In this document: one piece after another, positions 44,449-53,173 of the stretch
Numbering within the stretch: position 1 is the first letter of the stretch
Layout of the letters: each line of letters opens with the position of its first letter
Source of the DNA: DATAWK01 sp036267255
Lineage (GTDB): Bacteria; Acidobacteriota; Terriglobia; Terriglobales; Acidobacteriaceae
Assembly: GCA_036267255.1 (NCBI GenBank)
Contig: DATAWK010000038.1
Coordinates: 1-64,000 of the forward strand
Reading direction: 5' to 3'
Length of the DNA stretch: 64,000 bases
Position numbers and translations under genes: made by a program
The notes under the pieces: generated by a model
The model's database searches: none
Told to the model about the DNA's origin: nothing
What the model saw: the letters and a program-made list of their open reading frames with translations, nothing else

Positions 44449-45246
44449 ATGCCAAAGACAACAAGGATCACGTATCGGGTGACAGACGGAACCGAGACGT
44501 TAGGCCAAAGTGCAGCAGAACTAGCAACGGCATCAATTGAACGGGCAATTGCAGCACGTGGTGTAGCGCGCGTGGCTATCTCCGGAGGTAACACACCTCG
44601 CCGTTATTTTGAGATGCTGGCCGATCCTGCCCTGCCTTTCCGTGATCGCATTGATTGGGCCCGGCTGTTTCTTTTCTGGGTGGATGAGCGCTGTGTTCCG
44701 CCCGACAATGTTGAATCCAACTATCGAATGACGCGGGAAGCATTACTCTCCAAGGTGCCGCTGCCCGAGACGCAGATTTTTCGCATGGAGGGGGAACTCG
44801 ATCCGGCGGAGGCCGCGTCCCGTTATGAATCCATGATTCGCAATCTTTTTCGGCTGGAAGGGGCTGAGGTTCCATGCTTTGATCTGATTGCTCTTGGCAT
44901 GGGAGACGATGGCCATACTGCCTCGTTATTTCCGAACACGGAGGCCCTCCACGAATGGATGCGCCTGGTAGTTGCCAATAGCGTTCCACAGAAAAATACG
45001 TGGCGCATTACGCTTACCGCACCAGTCATCAATCATGCGCGTAGCGTTTTCTTTTTGATTGAGGGGCAAGGCAAAGCACATATTCTGCATCGTGTGATGC
45101 AGGGGCCGTATCTTCCGGAAATAACTCCGGCGCAGCTTATTCGACCAGACTCAGGCGAGCTGCTGTTATTGTTGGATCGACCCGCGGCTATGGAGTTACC
45201 TGCACCGGATGCGGAAGGCGTGGGAATTCTTGAGGTGACACGATGA
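44449..45246 (+). CDS. pgl: 6-phosphogluconolactonase
   Basis: Hydrolyses 6-phosphogluconolactone from Zwf to 6-phosphogluconate. 265 residues of the NagB/DevB-type fold. Signatures: VAISGGNTPRRYFEML, LFLFWVDERCVPPDNVESNY and LIALGMGDDGHTASLFPN. The start at 44449 is 61 bases after zwf, preceded by weak ribosome-like sequence. Its stop overlaps the glk start (ATGA), so the two are translationally coupled. A short CTGCAT/ATGCAG hairpin lies between zwf and pgl without a T tract. Confidence 0.95.
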   Translation: MPKTTRITYRVTDGTETLGQSAAELATASIERAIAARGVARVAISGGNTPRRYFEMLADPALPFRDRIDWARLFLFWVDERCVPPDNVESNYRMTREALLSKVPLPETQIFRMEGELDPAEAASRYESMIRNLFRLEGAEVPCFDLIALGMGDDGHTASLFPNTEALHEWMRLVVANSVPQKNTWRITLTAPVINHARSVFFLIEGQGKAHILHRVMQGPYLPEITPAQLIRPDSGELLLLLDRPAAMELPAPDAEGVGILEVTR

Positions 45247-46310
45247 TTTTGGCAGGAGATATTGGTGGTACGAAGGTACATCTGGCGTTGTACCGGTTTC
45301 GCCAGGGCGAACTGGAGCACATCCGAGACCAGAAATTTGCTGCCCAGAATTACGCGAACCTGCAGGAGATTGTGCAGGAGTTTCTGCAGCCTCAATCAGG
45401 CAAAGATGAGAAGGTCTTCGCCGCATGCTTTGGCGCGCCAGGACCGGTGCGGGAAGGCCGCATCAAGCTTACCAATCTGCCCTGGGTCTTAGATAGTCAT
45501 CAACTGGCGAGTCAGCTCGACATTGAGCATATGTTTCTGATCAACGATCTGGAAGCGAACGGTTACGGCATACCCGAACTGCATCCGGACCAGATTTGCG
45601 AACTCAGTGAAGGCGACACCAGTCGTGTCGGCAATCGCGGCCTGGTTTCTGCGGGAACCGGCCTGGGTGAAGCCATTCTTGTCTGGAATGGAAAAACGCA
45701 TATTCCCATGGCTTCTGAGGGAGGGCATGTCGACTTTGCTCCACGAACGGAGACGGAAATAGAACTCCTGCGTTATCTGCAGAAGACTCTCAAGGGTCGT
45801 GTGAGCTGGGAGCGGGTGACATCTGGAATCGGACTGAAAAACATTTATACGTTTCTACGCGACGAAAAGCATATGGAAGAACCGGCATGGCTGAAAGAGC
45901 GAATGGAACAGGAAGATCCGAACGCTGTCATTGGAGAAGTGGGTGAGTCCGCTCAGAACGAGCTATGCGCAACTACACTGGATATTTTTGTTTCTTCTTA
46001 TGGTGCTGAAGCCGGCAATCTGGCGCTTAAAATTCTCGCGCATGGTGGAATCTACCTTGGCGGTGGCATTGCTCCCAAGCTTTTAAAGAAAATGCAGGAT
46101 GGCGCCTTCCTGCGTGCCTTTTGTGACAAGGGTCGCATGAGCGACCTGGTGGGACACATGCCTATTCGCATTATTCTGGAGAGTCGCGCGGCATTGATGG
46201 GTGCGGCTGCCTATGCGGAAGCGCGAGCGGCGGAGTTTTCAGGGCGTTCGATTCGTGCTGCATCGGTGCAACATGCGGAATCTAAAATTCTTTCCTCTGC
46301 GAAGCGCTAA
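45243..46310 (+). CDS. glk: Glucokinase
   Basis: ATP-dependent kinase producing glucose-6-phosphate from intracellular glucose. 355 residues, somewhat longer than E. coli Glk (about 320) through a C-terminal tail. Visible features: phosphate-binding LAGDIGGTKVHLALY at the N-terminus, CFGAPGPVREGRIKLTNLPW, catalytic Asp in LINDLEANGYG, GTGLGEAIL and EGGHVDFAPR. It lacks the CxCGxxGCxE zinc motif of the ROK family, so it belongs to the Glk (not ROK) type. The start overlaps the pgl stop. It closes the glucose-to-pentose-phosphate block. Confidence 0.95.
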   Translation: MILAGDIGGTKVHLALYRFRQGELEHIRDQKFAAQNYANLQEIVQEFLQPQSGKDEKVFAACFGAPGPVREGRIKLTNLPWVLDSHQLASQLDIEHMFLINDLEANGYGIPELHPDQICELSEGDTSRVGNRGLVSAGTGLGEAILVWNGKTHIPMASEGGHVDFAPRTETEIELLRYLQKTLKGRVSWERVTSGIGLKNIYTFLRDEKHMEEPAWLKERMEQEDPNAVIGEVGESAQNELCATTLDIFVSSYGAEAGNLALKILAHGGIYLGGGIAPKLLKKMQDGAFLRAFCDKGRMSDLVGHMPIRIILESRAALMGAAAYAEARAAEFSGRSIRAASVQHAESKILSSAKR

Positions 46311-46361
46311 AGGGCGGCGCGGCTTTTCCAGATCGCGACGTAATAAGGACGTACAAATATT

Positions 46362-46724
46362 ATGTTTTTAAAAAATCGAATCTATCTTTCTTTACTTTGC
46401 ATGGTGCTTCTCTGTGGTGTACAGAAAGCGCAGGCTCATGCGCTTCTGGTTCGTTCCACGCCCGCAGCGAACGCTACGGTGCATGGACCTAATGTGCAGG
46501 TTGCGCTCCACTATAACTCGCGCATTGATGCTGGTCGCTCCTCGTTGACGTTGACCACTGCCACCGGGAAAGCCGTGCCTCTTGCCATGGCAACTCCTGC
46601 GGGACCGGCCGAGTTGGATGCGCATGCTCAAGCGCTAAAGCCGGATAAATATGTGCTTCATTGGCAGGCACTGGCAACCGATGGTCATATCACGCGTGGA
46701 GAAATTCCTTTCACTGTGCAATAG
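46362..46724 (+). CDS. CopC-family periplasmic copper-binding protein
   Basis: A 120-residue exported protein. The signal peptide ends near KAQA, leaving His as the expected mature N-terminal residue (HALLVRSTPA), the hallmark of Cu(II)-binding CopC proteins. The partner ligands Asp and His lie in ATDGHITRGEIPF near the C-terminus. The Met-rich Cu(I) loop of plasmid CopC is not seen, so it is the Cu(II)-only type common in chromosomes. The CopD gene follows 44 bases on, and the two are expected to act together in copper transfer across the inner membrane. Confidence 0.9.
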   Translation: MFLKNRIYLSLLCMVLLCGVQKAQAHALLVRSTPAANATVHGPNVQVALHYNSRIDAGRSSLTLTTATGKAVPLAMATPAGPAELDAHAQALKPDKYVLHWQALATDGHITRGEIPFTVQ

Positions 46725-46768
46725 CGGCCACGACAACAATATAGGCTTATGACTGAGGAAGGCCCTGC

Positions 46769-48388
46769 TTGCTTTGGTTTCTTCGCGATTACCCTTTAGC
46801 GGCTGTCGTACTGCGAGCGGCTACGCTGGCATTCCAGTCCATTGTCATCGGCGGACTGGTTTTTTGTTCTGTCATTCTGCGAACAACAAGCCTGGAAGGC
46901 GCATTTCGTGCCAAAGCTCGCCGATTAATCCGCGGTGCCTCCGTAGGCCTGATTGTTACCCAGCTTGTCTATGTTTCGCTGGACTCCGCCATGCTCATGG
47001 GAACCAGCAGCCTGCATCTTGCAGATTTGCTGACTGCAAACTATGTTCTCGCGGGCGCACTCGCTGTCGTTACGGCAGTGGCTCTGCTCTGGAGCCTTCA
47101 TCGAGCTGCGATTTCCTCCTCTCTAAACTGGTTCTGGTTTGCGGTTCCTTTGCTCGTTGCGAGCGTCTGGACCAGTCATGCAGCCTCGCGCCTTGACGAT
47201 CGTGCATGGTTGATCGTTCTGACTGGTATCCACCAGTTGGCCACGGCCTTGTGGATTGGAAGTCTTCCGTATATATGGATGTTTGCTGGCCTCGGTCAAG
47301 ATCCCAGCGAATCGCAAGCTGCCAGGGTTGACACGCTCCGCCGATACTCAAAACTGGCTCTTTCTTCCGCCGTAGCCTTAGTCCTGGCAGGCATTGGGAT
47401 GGCCTATTTCTATGTAGGGTCCTGGGATGCTGTGGACGGAACGGCGTACGGCGTCGTTTTGACAGCTAAATGCATCCTGCTTGTTGGGTTACTTGTCGTG
47501 GGTGCGGGGAATTTCTTTTCGATCCGCAAATTTCCTAAGAGCATGCAACCGGCATTCTTGCGGATATGTCATGCCACGGAAGCAGAAATCGGTATTGGAT
47601 TCACCATTATTCTGGCTGCCGCTTCGCTTACTTCGCAACCACCAGCCGTGGATCAGGTGCAGGACAGGTTAACCACGCAAGAGATTGTTGCACGCATGTC
47701 GCCACGCTGGCCACGGCTCACCACGCCATCCATCAGCGCGATGCCTCCAGTGCAACCGATGGCGCAGGCTATCCGCAATTATGACCCAACCGAAGATACT
47801 GCCAGCAGCACGAACAATCCCACAGAACAGGCATGGTCCGAGTACAACCATCATTGGGCAGGGATTGTTGTGTTGTTGGCAGGCATATGTGCGCTGCTCG
47901 CACGCTCAAGAAAATTTCTCTGGGCGCGTAACTGGCCGCTTGTTTTTCTCGGTCTGGCGATATTTCTCTTCTTTCGTGCTGACCCTGAAGCGTGGCCTCT
48001 GGGACCGCGTGGATTCTGGCAGAGCTTTTACAATCCTGAGGATTTGGAACATCGGCTATATGTTTTGTTGATCCTCAGCTTTGTGGCATTCGAGTGGGGA
48101 GTCCAGACGGGACGCATTCTCTCAAGAAAAGCAGCACTGGTTTTTCCTGCCGTATGCGCTCTTGGGGGTGCTTTGCTGTTGACGCACAGCCATTCTCTTG
48201 GCGACGTAAAAGATGAGCTTCTGGCGCAGATGACCCACACAGCAATTGCGATTTGCGCAGTTTTCGCCGGTTGGGCCCGTTGGTTACAATTGCGACAACA
48301 AGGCCGCAGTGGACGCATTGCCGCGTGGATTTGGCCGGTATGTTTGATTCTAATTGGGATGATTTTGCTGGATTATCGCGAGGCGTAG
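46769..48388 (+). CDS. CopD-domain integral membrane protein
   Basis: A 539-residue membrane protein starting with TTG at 46769 (MLWFLRDYPLAAVVLRAA), preceded by GAGGAAGG. The N-terminal two-thirds hold about nine hydrophobic helices with the CopD-type stretch GIHQLATALWIGSLPYIW and a later ILAAASLTSQPPA. After a hydrophilic periplasmic-looking loop (residues about 290-355) a further block of helices with HH, HR and HSHS motifs (YNHHWAGIVVLLAG, DLEHRLYVLL, LLTHSHSLGD) follows, extra compared with short CopD. It likely imports or handles copper received from CopC. The role of the extra C-terminal helices is unknown. Confidence 0.85.
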   Translation: MLWFLRDYPLAAVVLRAATLAFQSIVIGGLVFCSVILRTTSLEGAFRAKARRLIRGASVGLIVTQLVYVSLDSAMLMGTSSLHLADLLTANYVLAGALAVVTAVALLWSLHRAAISSSLNWFWFAVPLLVASVWTSHAASRLDDRAWLIVLTGIHQLATALWIGSLPYIWMFAGLGQDPSESQAARVDTLRRYSKLALSSAVALVLAGIGMAYFYVGSWDAVDGTAYGVVLTAKCILLVGLLVVGAGNFFSIRKFPKSMQPAFLRICHATEAEIGIGFTIILAAASLTSQPPAVDQVQDRLTTQEIVARMSPRWPRLTTPSISAMPPVQPMAQAIRNYDPTEDTASSTNNPTEQAWSEYNHHWAGIVVLLAGICALLARSRKFLWARNWPLVFLGLAIFLFFRADPEAWPLGPRGFWQSFYNPEDLEHRLYVLLILSFVAFEWGVQTGRILSRKAALVFPAVCALGGALLLTHSHSLGDVKDELLAQMTHTAIAICAVFAGWARWLQLRQQGRSGRIAAWIWPVCLILIGMILLDYREA

Positions 48389-48558
48389 CTCTTTGCTGAA
48401 ACCGGACGATAATCAATTTCTTTTGTGCCTGTAGGAGATGACGAAACTGGGCTTCTCCAGATATTGTATGGAGTGCTGGATGTTCGGGGATAGATTTCAT
48501 GCCAGTACGATTGTTCTGTGCCACTGTGAATCGATTCCAGTTTCAATGAAGGAGCAAT

Positions 48559-51186
48559 ATGTCTCGTATCTCGAAGATGTTTTTGCATGCAGGTGCCACG
48601 GTCGCATGTACGGCACTCATGCTGGCAGCAGTGCCTGCAGCACATGCGCAACGGCTGCCATCCGGTGTCAGCCCCGAACACTATACATTGACACTCGAGC
48701 CTGATCTGAAGGCCGCGACGTTTACCGGTGATGAAACAATCGACGTCGTACTGGCGCAACCGTCGGACACAATCACCCTGAATGCCGCGCAAATCACCTT
48801 CAAGAAAGTTACGATTACGGCCAACGGCAAAAAGCAAAAGGCCAATGTCACACTCGATGCTGACAAAGAGCAGGCCGCATTTCATGTTGCTCACACACTG
48901 CCGGCAGGCAAAGCAGCCATTCATATTTTGTACAGCGGCATTCTGAATGATCAATTGCGCGGCTTTTATCTTTCCAAAACTGCCAAGCGTAATTACGCCG
49001 TTACGCAATTTGAACCGACCGATGCCAGGCGTGCATTTCCTTCCTTCGATGAGCCGGCACTGAAGGCCACATACACCACCCGGCTTATTGTGGACACCGG
49101 TGACACGGCCATTTCCAACACCAACATCATTTCCGACAAGCCCGGTCCAACGGCTGGCAAACACACCATCCTGTTTGCTACCACGCCCCGGATGTCGACC
49201 TATCTTGTGGCATTCCTTGTTGGCGATTTCAAGTGCGTCTCCGGCGAGAGTGACGGTGTTCCAATCCGCGCCTGCGCCACGCCGGATAAGGTTCAGCTGG
49301 GAACCTATGCGGTGAAGGCCGCTGAGTTTGTCCTGCATTATTACGACAATTATTTTGGCATTAAATATCCCATGCCGAAGCTGGATATGATCGCCATTCC
49401 AGATTTCGAAGCAGGCGCAATGGAGAATTTCGGCGCCATCACCTATCGAGAGTCGGATTTCCTGATTGACGAGAAAACAGCGTCTGTCAATGCAAAGAAA
49501 CGTGTTGCCACTGTAGTTGCGCACGAAATGGCACACCAGTGGTTCGGCGATATGGTGACCATGCAGTGGTGGAACAATTTGTGGCTGAATGAAGGGTTTG
49601 CCACATGGATGGAAAACAAGCCTGTCGCAGCATGGCATCCTGAGTGGAAGATCCCGCAGGATGAAGCTCTCGATCTGGATGGCATTCTGAATGTCGACGC
49701 AGGCAAGGTTACGCGGACGATTCGGGCCAACGCCGATACACCGGCGCAGATCAATGAGATGTTTGACGGGATCACGTATCAAAAGGGCGGCGCTGTTTTG
49801 GCAATGGTAGAAAACTATCTTGGCAAAGAGACATTTCGTCGCGGTGTGCACAATTATCTGGAAGCGCACCTGTACGCGAACGCGACGGCGGAAGACTTCT
49901 GGAATGCGCAAACAGAGACCAGTGGCAAGCCCGTCGACAAGGTGATGGATAGCTTTGTGGGATTACCCGGCGTGCCTCTACTTCATTTCAGTGCGCCACA
50001 GAATGGCACCGTGCAGGTTTCGCAGCAGCGCTTCTTTTTAAGCCCTGATGTGCATGCAGATCATCCACAAACATGGACGATTCCCGTGTGTTTCAAGACC
50101 GCCGATGAGCCAAAGTGTGAATTGCTCACCTCAAAACAGCAGACGCTCACCGTGCCTTCCTCCGCTATCTTCTACGGAAATGCCGGCGACAAGGGCTACT
50201 ATCGCAGCGTTTATCAGCCTGCGGACTATCAGGCAATTGTTGCCAAGGTCGAGACCGGTTTGACTCCAACTGAGCGCATTGGTTTTGCAGGGAACGAATG
50301 GGCGTTGATGCGCTCCGGTCGTGGCAGTGTTGGGAATTATCTTGATTTGGCGGATGGCCTAAAGAACGATTCCAACGCTGCCGTTATTGATAGCCTCGCT
50401 GGATCTATCGCCGCAATTGATGCTCGCATTGCAACCGAGCAGGACCGCAAGCTGCTGGCTGCCTGGGTTCGTCAGCAGTTTGGCCCAGCCTACGATCGTG
50501 TGAAGGATCTTCCACCCACCGCCTCGCTGGAACAGCATGAGTTGCGGGCCACACTCTTCGGTGTTCTGGGAGGTATCGGTCACGATCCAAAAATAATTGC
50601 CGAATCTAAACGTCTGACCGAGATGTACATACAAGATCCCGCAAGCGTGGATCCTGCCATTGCGCGTACGGCCCTGGCCATTGCTACGGAGAATGGCGAC
50701 AGCCACCTGTTTGATCAGCTACAAGCGCTGAGCCAGACGTCTACCAATCCGGATGTGCAAACGGCAGCACTGTTTTCGCTGGCGAACTTTCACGATCCGG
50801 CTCTGATGAAGCGTGCACTGGATTATGCAACTTCTGGAAAAGTGCGCAATCAGGACTCGGTCTTCTTTTTTGTGGAGGCCTTGCGTAGCCGCGATACTCG
50901 ACCGGATGCCTGGCAGTACATCCAGACAAACTGGGACAAAGTACACGCGCAGTTGACCACCATGATGGGAGCCTATCTTGTGGGATCGGCAGGCAGCTTC
51001 TGCAGCGCAGACAAATTGGCGGAGGTCAACAGCTTCTTCTCTACGCATAAAGTGGTTGCTGCAGATCGTGCACTCAAACGCGCGGACAATGCCATACAGG
51101 ATTGTATTACTCTGCGTTCGGCGCAACAGCCAAACCTGAGCGCATGGCTTGCCAAGCAAGATGTTCAGGCCACAGCTGGAGATTAG
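48559..51186 (+). CDS. Exported M1-family aminopeptidase
   Basis: Zinc metallopeptidase removing N-terminal residues from peptides. 875 residues. The N-terminal MSRISKMFLHAGATVACTAL with cleavage near HAQ marks a Sec signal peptide, so the enzyme should act in the periplasm. The exopeptidase motif is GAMENFGAI; the zinc site is HEMAHQW with His 322, His 326 and Glu 345, 18 residues after the second His (NEGFATWME). The catalytic Tyr is expected in the following helical region. The C-terminal ERAP1-like helical domain is complete. It is followed by a strong terminator. Confidence 0.95.
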   Translation: MSRISKMFLHAGATVACTALMLAAVPAAHAQRLPSGVSPEHYTLTLEPDLKAATFTGDETIDVVLAQPSDTITLNAAQITFKKVTITANGKKQKANVTLDADKEQAAFHVAHTLPAGKAAIHILYSGILNDQLRGFYLSKTAKRNYAVTQFEPTDARRAFPSFDEPALKATYTTRLIVDTGDTAISNTNIISDKPGPTAGKHTILFATTPRMSTYLVAFLVGDFKCVSGESDGVPIRACATPDKVQLGTYAVKAAEFVLHYYDNYFGIKYPMPKLDMIAIPDFEAGAMENFGAITYRESDFLIDEKTASVNAKKRVATVVAHEMAHQWFGDMVTMQWWNNLWLNEGFATWMENKPVAAWHPEWKIPQDEALDLDGILNVDAGKVTRTIRANADTPAQINEMFDGITYQKGGAVLAMVENYLGKETFRRGVHNYLEAHLYANATAEDFWNAQTETSGKPVDKVMDSFVGLPGVPLLHFSAPQNGTVQVSQQRFFLSPDVHADHPQTWTIPVCFKTADEPKCELLTSKQQTLTVPSSAIFYGNAGDKGYYRSVYQPADYQAIVAKVETGLTPTERIGFAGNEWALMRSGRGSVGNYLDLADGLKNDSNAAVIDSLAGSIAAIDARIATEQDRKLLAAWVRQQFGPAYDRVKDLPPTASLEQHELRATLFGVLGGIGHDPKIIAESKRLTEMYIQDPASVDPAIARTALAIATENGDSHLFDQLQALSQTSTNPDVQTAALFSLANFHDPALMKRALDYATSGKVRNQDSVFFFVEALRSRDTRPDAWQYIQTNWDKVHAQLTTMMGAYLVGSAGSFCSADKLAEVNSFFSTHKVVAADRALKRADNAIQDCITLRSAQQPNLSAWLAKQDVQATAGD

Positions 51187-51204
51187 TGTTTGCCGCACAA
51201 CCAG

Positions 51205-51239
51205 GGCTAGCTATCTTTACGATAGCTAGCCTTTTTATT
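51205..51239 (+). terminator. Intrinsic terminator after the M1 aminopeptidase gene
   Basis: GGCTAGCTATC and GATAGCTAGCC form an 11-bp stem with a TTTAC loop, followed by TTTTTATT. It lies 18 bases after the aminopeptidase stop. Confidence 0.93.
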
Positions 51240-51254
51240 GGAATAAGCTCGGAG

Positions 51255-51923
51255 TCAGTATCCGTTGCTGATCAGATATTCAAGAGTCAACTCGAACTCA
51301 GGCGCGGCGCTTGCTGTCAGGCGTTCGGCATATTTGGCAAGAACGTCCACCTCAATATTCAACGGCGAACCAGGAGTGAGTGTGTGCAGGTTTGTGGCTG
51401 CGTAGGTGTGTGGGATGATAGCAATTGTTACGGTGCGATCTTCCAGCTTTGCTACCGTTAAGCTGATCCCTTCGACCGTGATGGATCCCTTTTCTACAAC
51501 ATAGCGCGCGCAATTTTCCGGGATGGAAAATTGCAGCCACCAGTCTGTAGAAGTTCTCTCCGCATCTGCCGTAACAGGTTTCAATGCCAGCAATTCTCCA
51601 ACTCCGTCCACGTGTCCCTGTACGATATGGCCTCCTAGCGGAGTCCCGGCTGGCGTCGGCAGTTCCAGGTTCACCACGGAGTCGGCTTTCAACCTGGAAA
51701 GGGACGTGCGTGCTATTGTTTCGGCGGCAAGGTCCGCATGGAAGTGCCCAGCATTTTGGTCAATGTCGAGCGCAGTCAAACAAACGCCGCTTACCGCAAC
51801 ACTGTCTCCTGTTTTCAGTCGCTGCACCAGTGAAGCAGGACCGGAGACGGCGATCCGCGTCGTCCCGCCGCTTGGCTGAAGTGCGAGAATTTTTCCTGTC
51901 GTTTCAATCAACCCCGTAAACAT
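51255..51923 (-). CDS. ribE: Riboflavin synthase, alpha chain
   Basis: Dismutates two molecules of 6,7-dimethyl-8-ribityllumazine to riboflavin. 222 residues with the two lumazine-binding repeats: MFTGLIETTGKIL starting the first and GGHIVQGHVDGVGELLAL starting the second; SVAVSGVCLTA and SITVEGISLTVA are the matching segments of each repeat. The first residues MFTGLIE are diagnostic. ribD lies upstream on the same strand, with 72 bases between. No FMN riboswitch is visible upstream of ribD or ribE. Confidence 0.96.
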   Translation of the reverse strand: MFTGLIETTGKILALQPSGGTTRIAVSGPASLVQRLKTGDSVAVSGVCLTALDIDQNAGHFHADLAAETIARTSLSRLKADSVVNLELPTPAGTPLGGHIVQGHVDGVGELLALKPVTADAERTSTDWWLQFSIPENCARYVVEKGSITVEGISLTVAKLEDRTVTIAIIPHTYAATNLHTLTPGSPLNIEVDVLAKYAERLTASAAPEFELTLEYLISNGY

Positions 51924-51995
51924 AGGTGGAAGGAAACCTCCGATTGTATTGTATGGATTAGATGCATTGGAATGTCCCCGTGCTTCTCCGAAGAT

Positions 51996-53144
51996 CTACT
52001 CTTCCCACGGATTTCGGATATAGGCTTCCACGGCGAAATCTTCGCCCATGGGATGAAGGTGATAGTTAATCATCCGGATAGACTGAAAATCCCCTGAATC
52101 CTGCGCACGCACTAACGGCACGGCAGTGTCGCCATAAATGGCCGGCGCATAAAACAGAAATAGCTTGTCAACGATTCTTGCATTCAGGGCAGTCGCGTTT
52201 AAATGCGCTCCAGCTTCCATCATCACGTTGGTGATATCCATTTCAGCCAGTCGCGCCAGTACCCCGGCAAGCGGAGGCCGCCCGGTTTCCGGGTCCGGTG
52301 CTAGCCGCTCTACACGCACACCCAAAGCCTCCAGAGAACGGACACGATCGCCAATGAGTCGGGTGCAGAAGACCAGGACATCATTGTTGGCTGTGCGAAC
52401 CAGTTGCGAGTCCGGTCGCAGTCGCAACGCAGAATCCAGCACAACTCGCAGGAGAGGGCGTCGCCGCTCACGTCCGCTGCGGTCGGTCATTAACGGATCG
52501 TCACTCATTACTGTGCCAATGCCAGTTAGAACCGCATCGGCGGCGTGGCGCAATTGCTGCACGGCAGTTCGGGAGAGATCGCTGGTGATCCAATGGACGG
52601 AACCGCTGGGATGATGCGTTGCAGGAGGAGGGCCGATGCGGCCATCGAGCGTCAGGCCAGCCTTCAGTGTGACAAAGGGTCGCTTGCTTCGGATAAATCG
52701 TGCGAAGGCCTCGTTCAGATGCTTGGCTTCCATCTCCCGTATACCAAGTGTGAGGGAAATGCCCGCAGCCTGCAGGCGTTGGAGGCCTTGCCCGCTCACC
52801 ACAGGGTTTGGATCCTGCACGGCGACGACCACGCGCTGGACTCCTGCAGCAATCAACGCATCGGCGCATGGGCCTGTTCGTCCATGATGGCTGCATGGTT
52901 CCAGCGTTACATACGCGGTCGCGCCACGGGCCTGTTCCCCTGCCTGATTTAAAGCGACAATCTCAGCGTGATCTTTTTCGTCGTAGATGTGAGACCCTTC
53001 GCCAACTACGATATCCTCGCGCACCAGGACGCAACCCACCACAGGGTTGGGAGACGCGAGCCCGACCGAGCTTTTTGCCAGCTCCAGTGCCCGTTCCATC
53101 CAATGCTCGTCGGAAATATGTGCGCGTTTTACATCTGCAGGCAA
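51996..53144 (-). CDS. ribD: Bifunctional riboflavin biosynthesis deaminase/reductase RibD
   Basis: Deaminates the pyrimidine intermediate and then reduces its ribosyl side chain. 382 residues. The N-terminal deaminase has the zinc motifs HAEIVAL and LEPCSHHGRTGPC. The C-terminal reductase follows from about residue 150 (RPFVTLKAGLTLDGRIG, LRVVLDSALRLRP, and VMMEAGAHLNATAL). The start codon is TTG at 53144, with AAAGGAC a few bases upstream; an ATG at 53099 is an alternative. It lies 29 bases after the ftsY gene and 72 before ribE, all on the minus strand. Confidence 0.95.
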   Translation of the reverse strand: MPADVKRAHISDEHWMERALELAKSSVGLASPNPVVGCVLVREDIVVGEGSHIYDEKDHAEIVALNQAGEQARGATAYVTLEPCSHHGRTGPCADALIAAGVQRVVVAVQDPNPVVSGQGLQRLQAAGISLTLGIREMEAKHLNEAFARFIRSKRPFVTLKAGLTLDGRIGPPPATHHPSGSVHWITSDLSRTAVQQLRHAADAVLTGIGTVMSDDPLMTDRSGRERRRPLLRVVLDSALRLRPDSQLVRTANNDVLVFCTRLIGDRVRSLEALGVRVERLAPDPETGRPPLAGVLARLAEMDITNVMMEAGAHLNATALNARIVDKLFLFYAPAIYGDTAVPLVRAQDSGDFQSIRMINYHLHPMGEDFAVEAYIRNPWEE

Positions 53145-53173
53145 GATCGTGTCCTTTGGTGGGAGCTCCGCAC

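Noticed and set aside
48373..49911. 512-codon minus-strand open frame within the M1 aminopeptidase gene
   Set aside because: Antisense shadow; Cys- and Arg-rich composition without motifs, while the plus strand carries the zinc site.
51924..51995. Possible FMN riboswitch near ribE/ribD
   Set aside because: The gap is only 72 bases and none of the conserved RFN-element segments is visible; the ribD upstream gap of 29 bases is too short.
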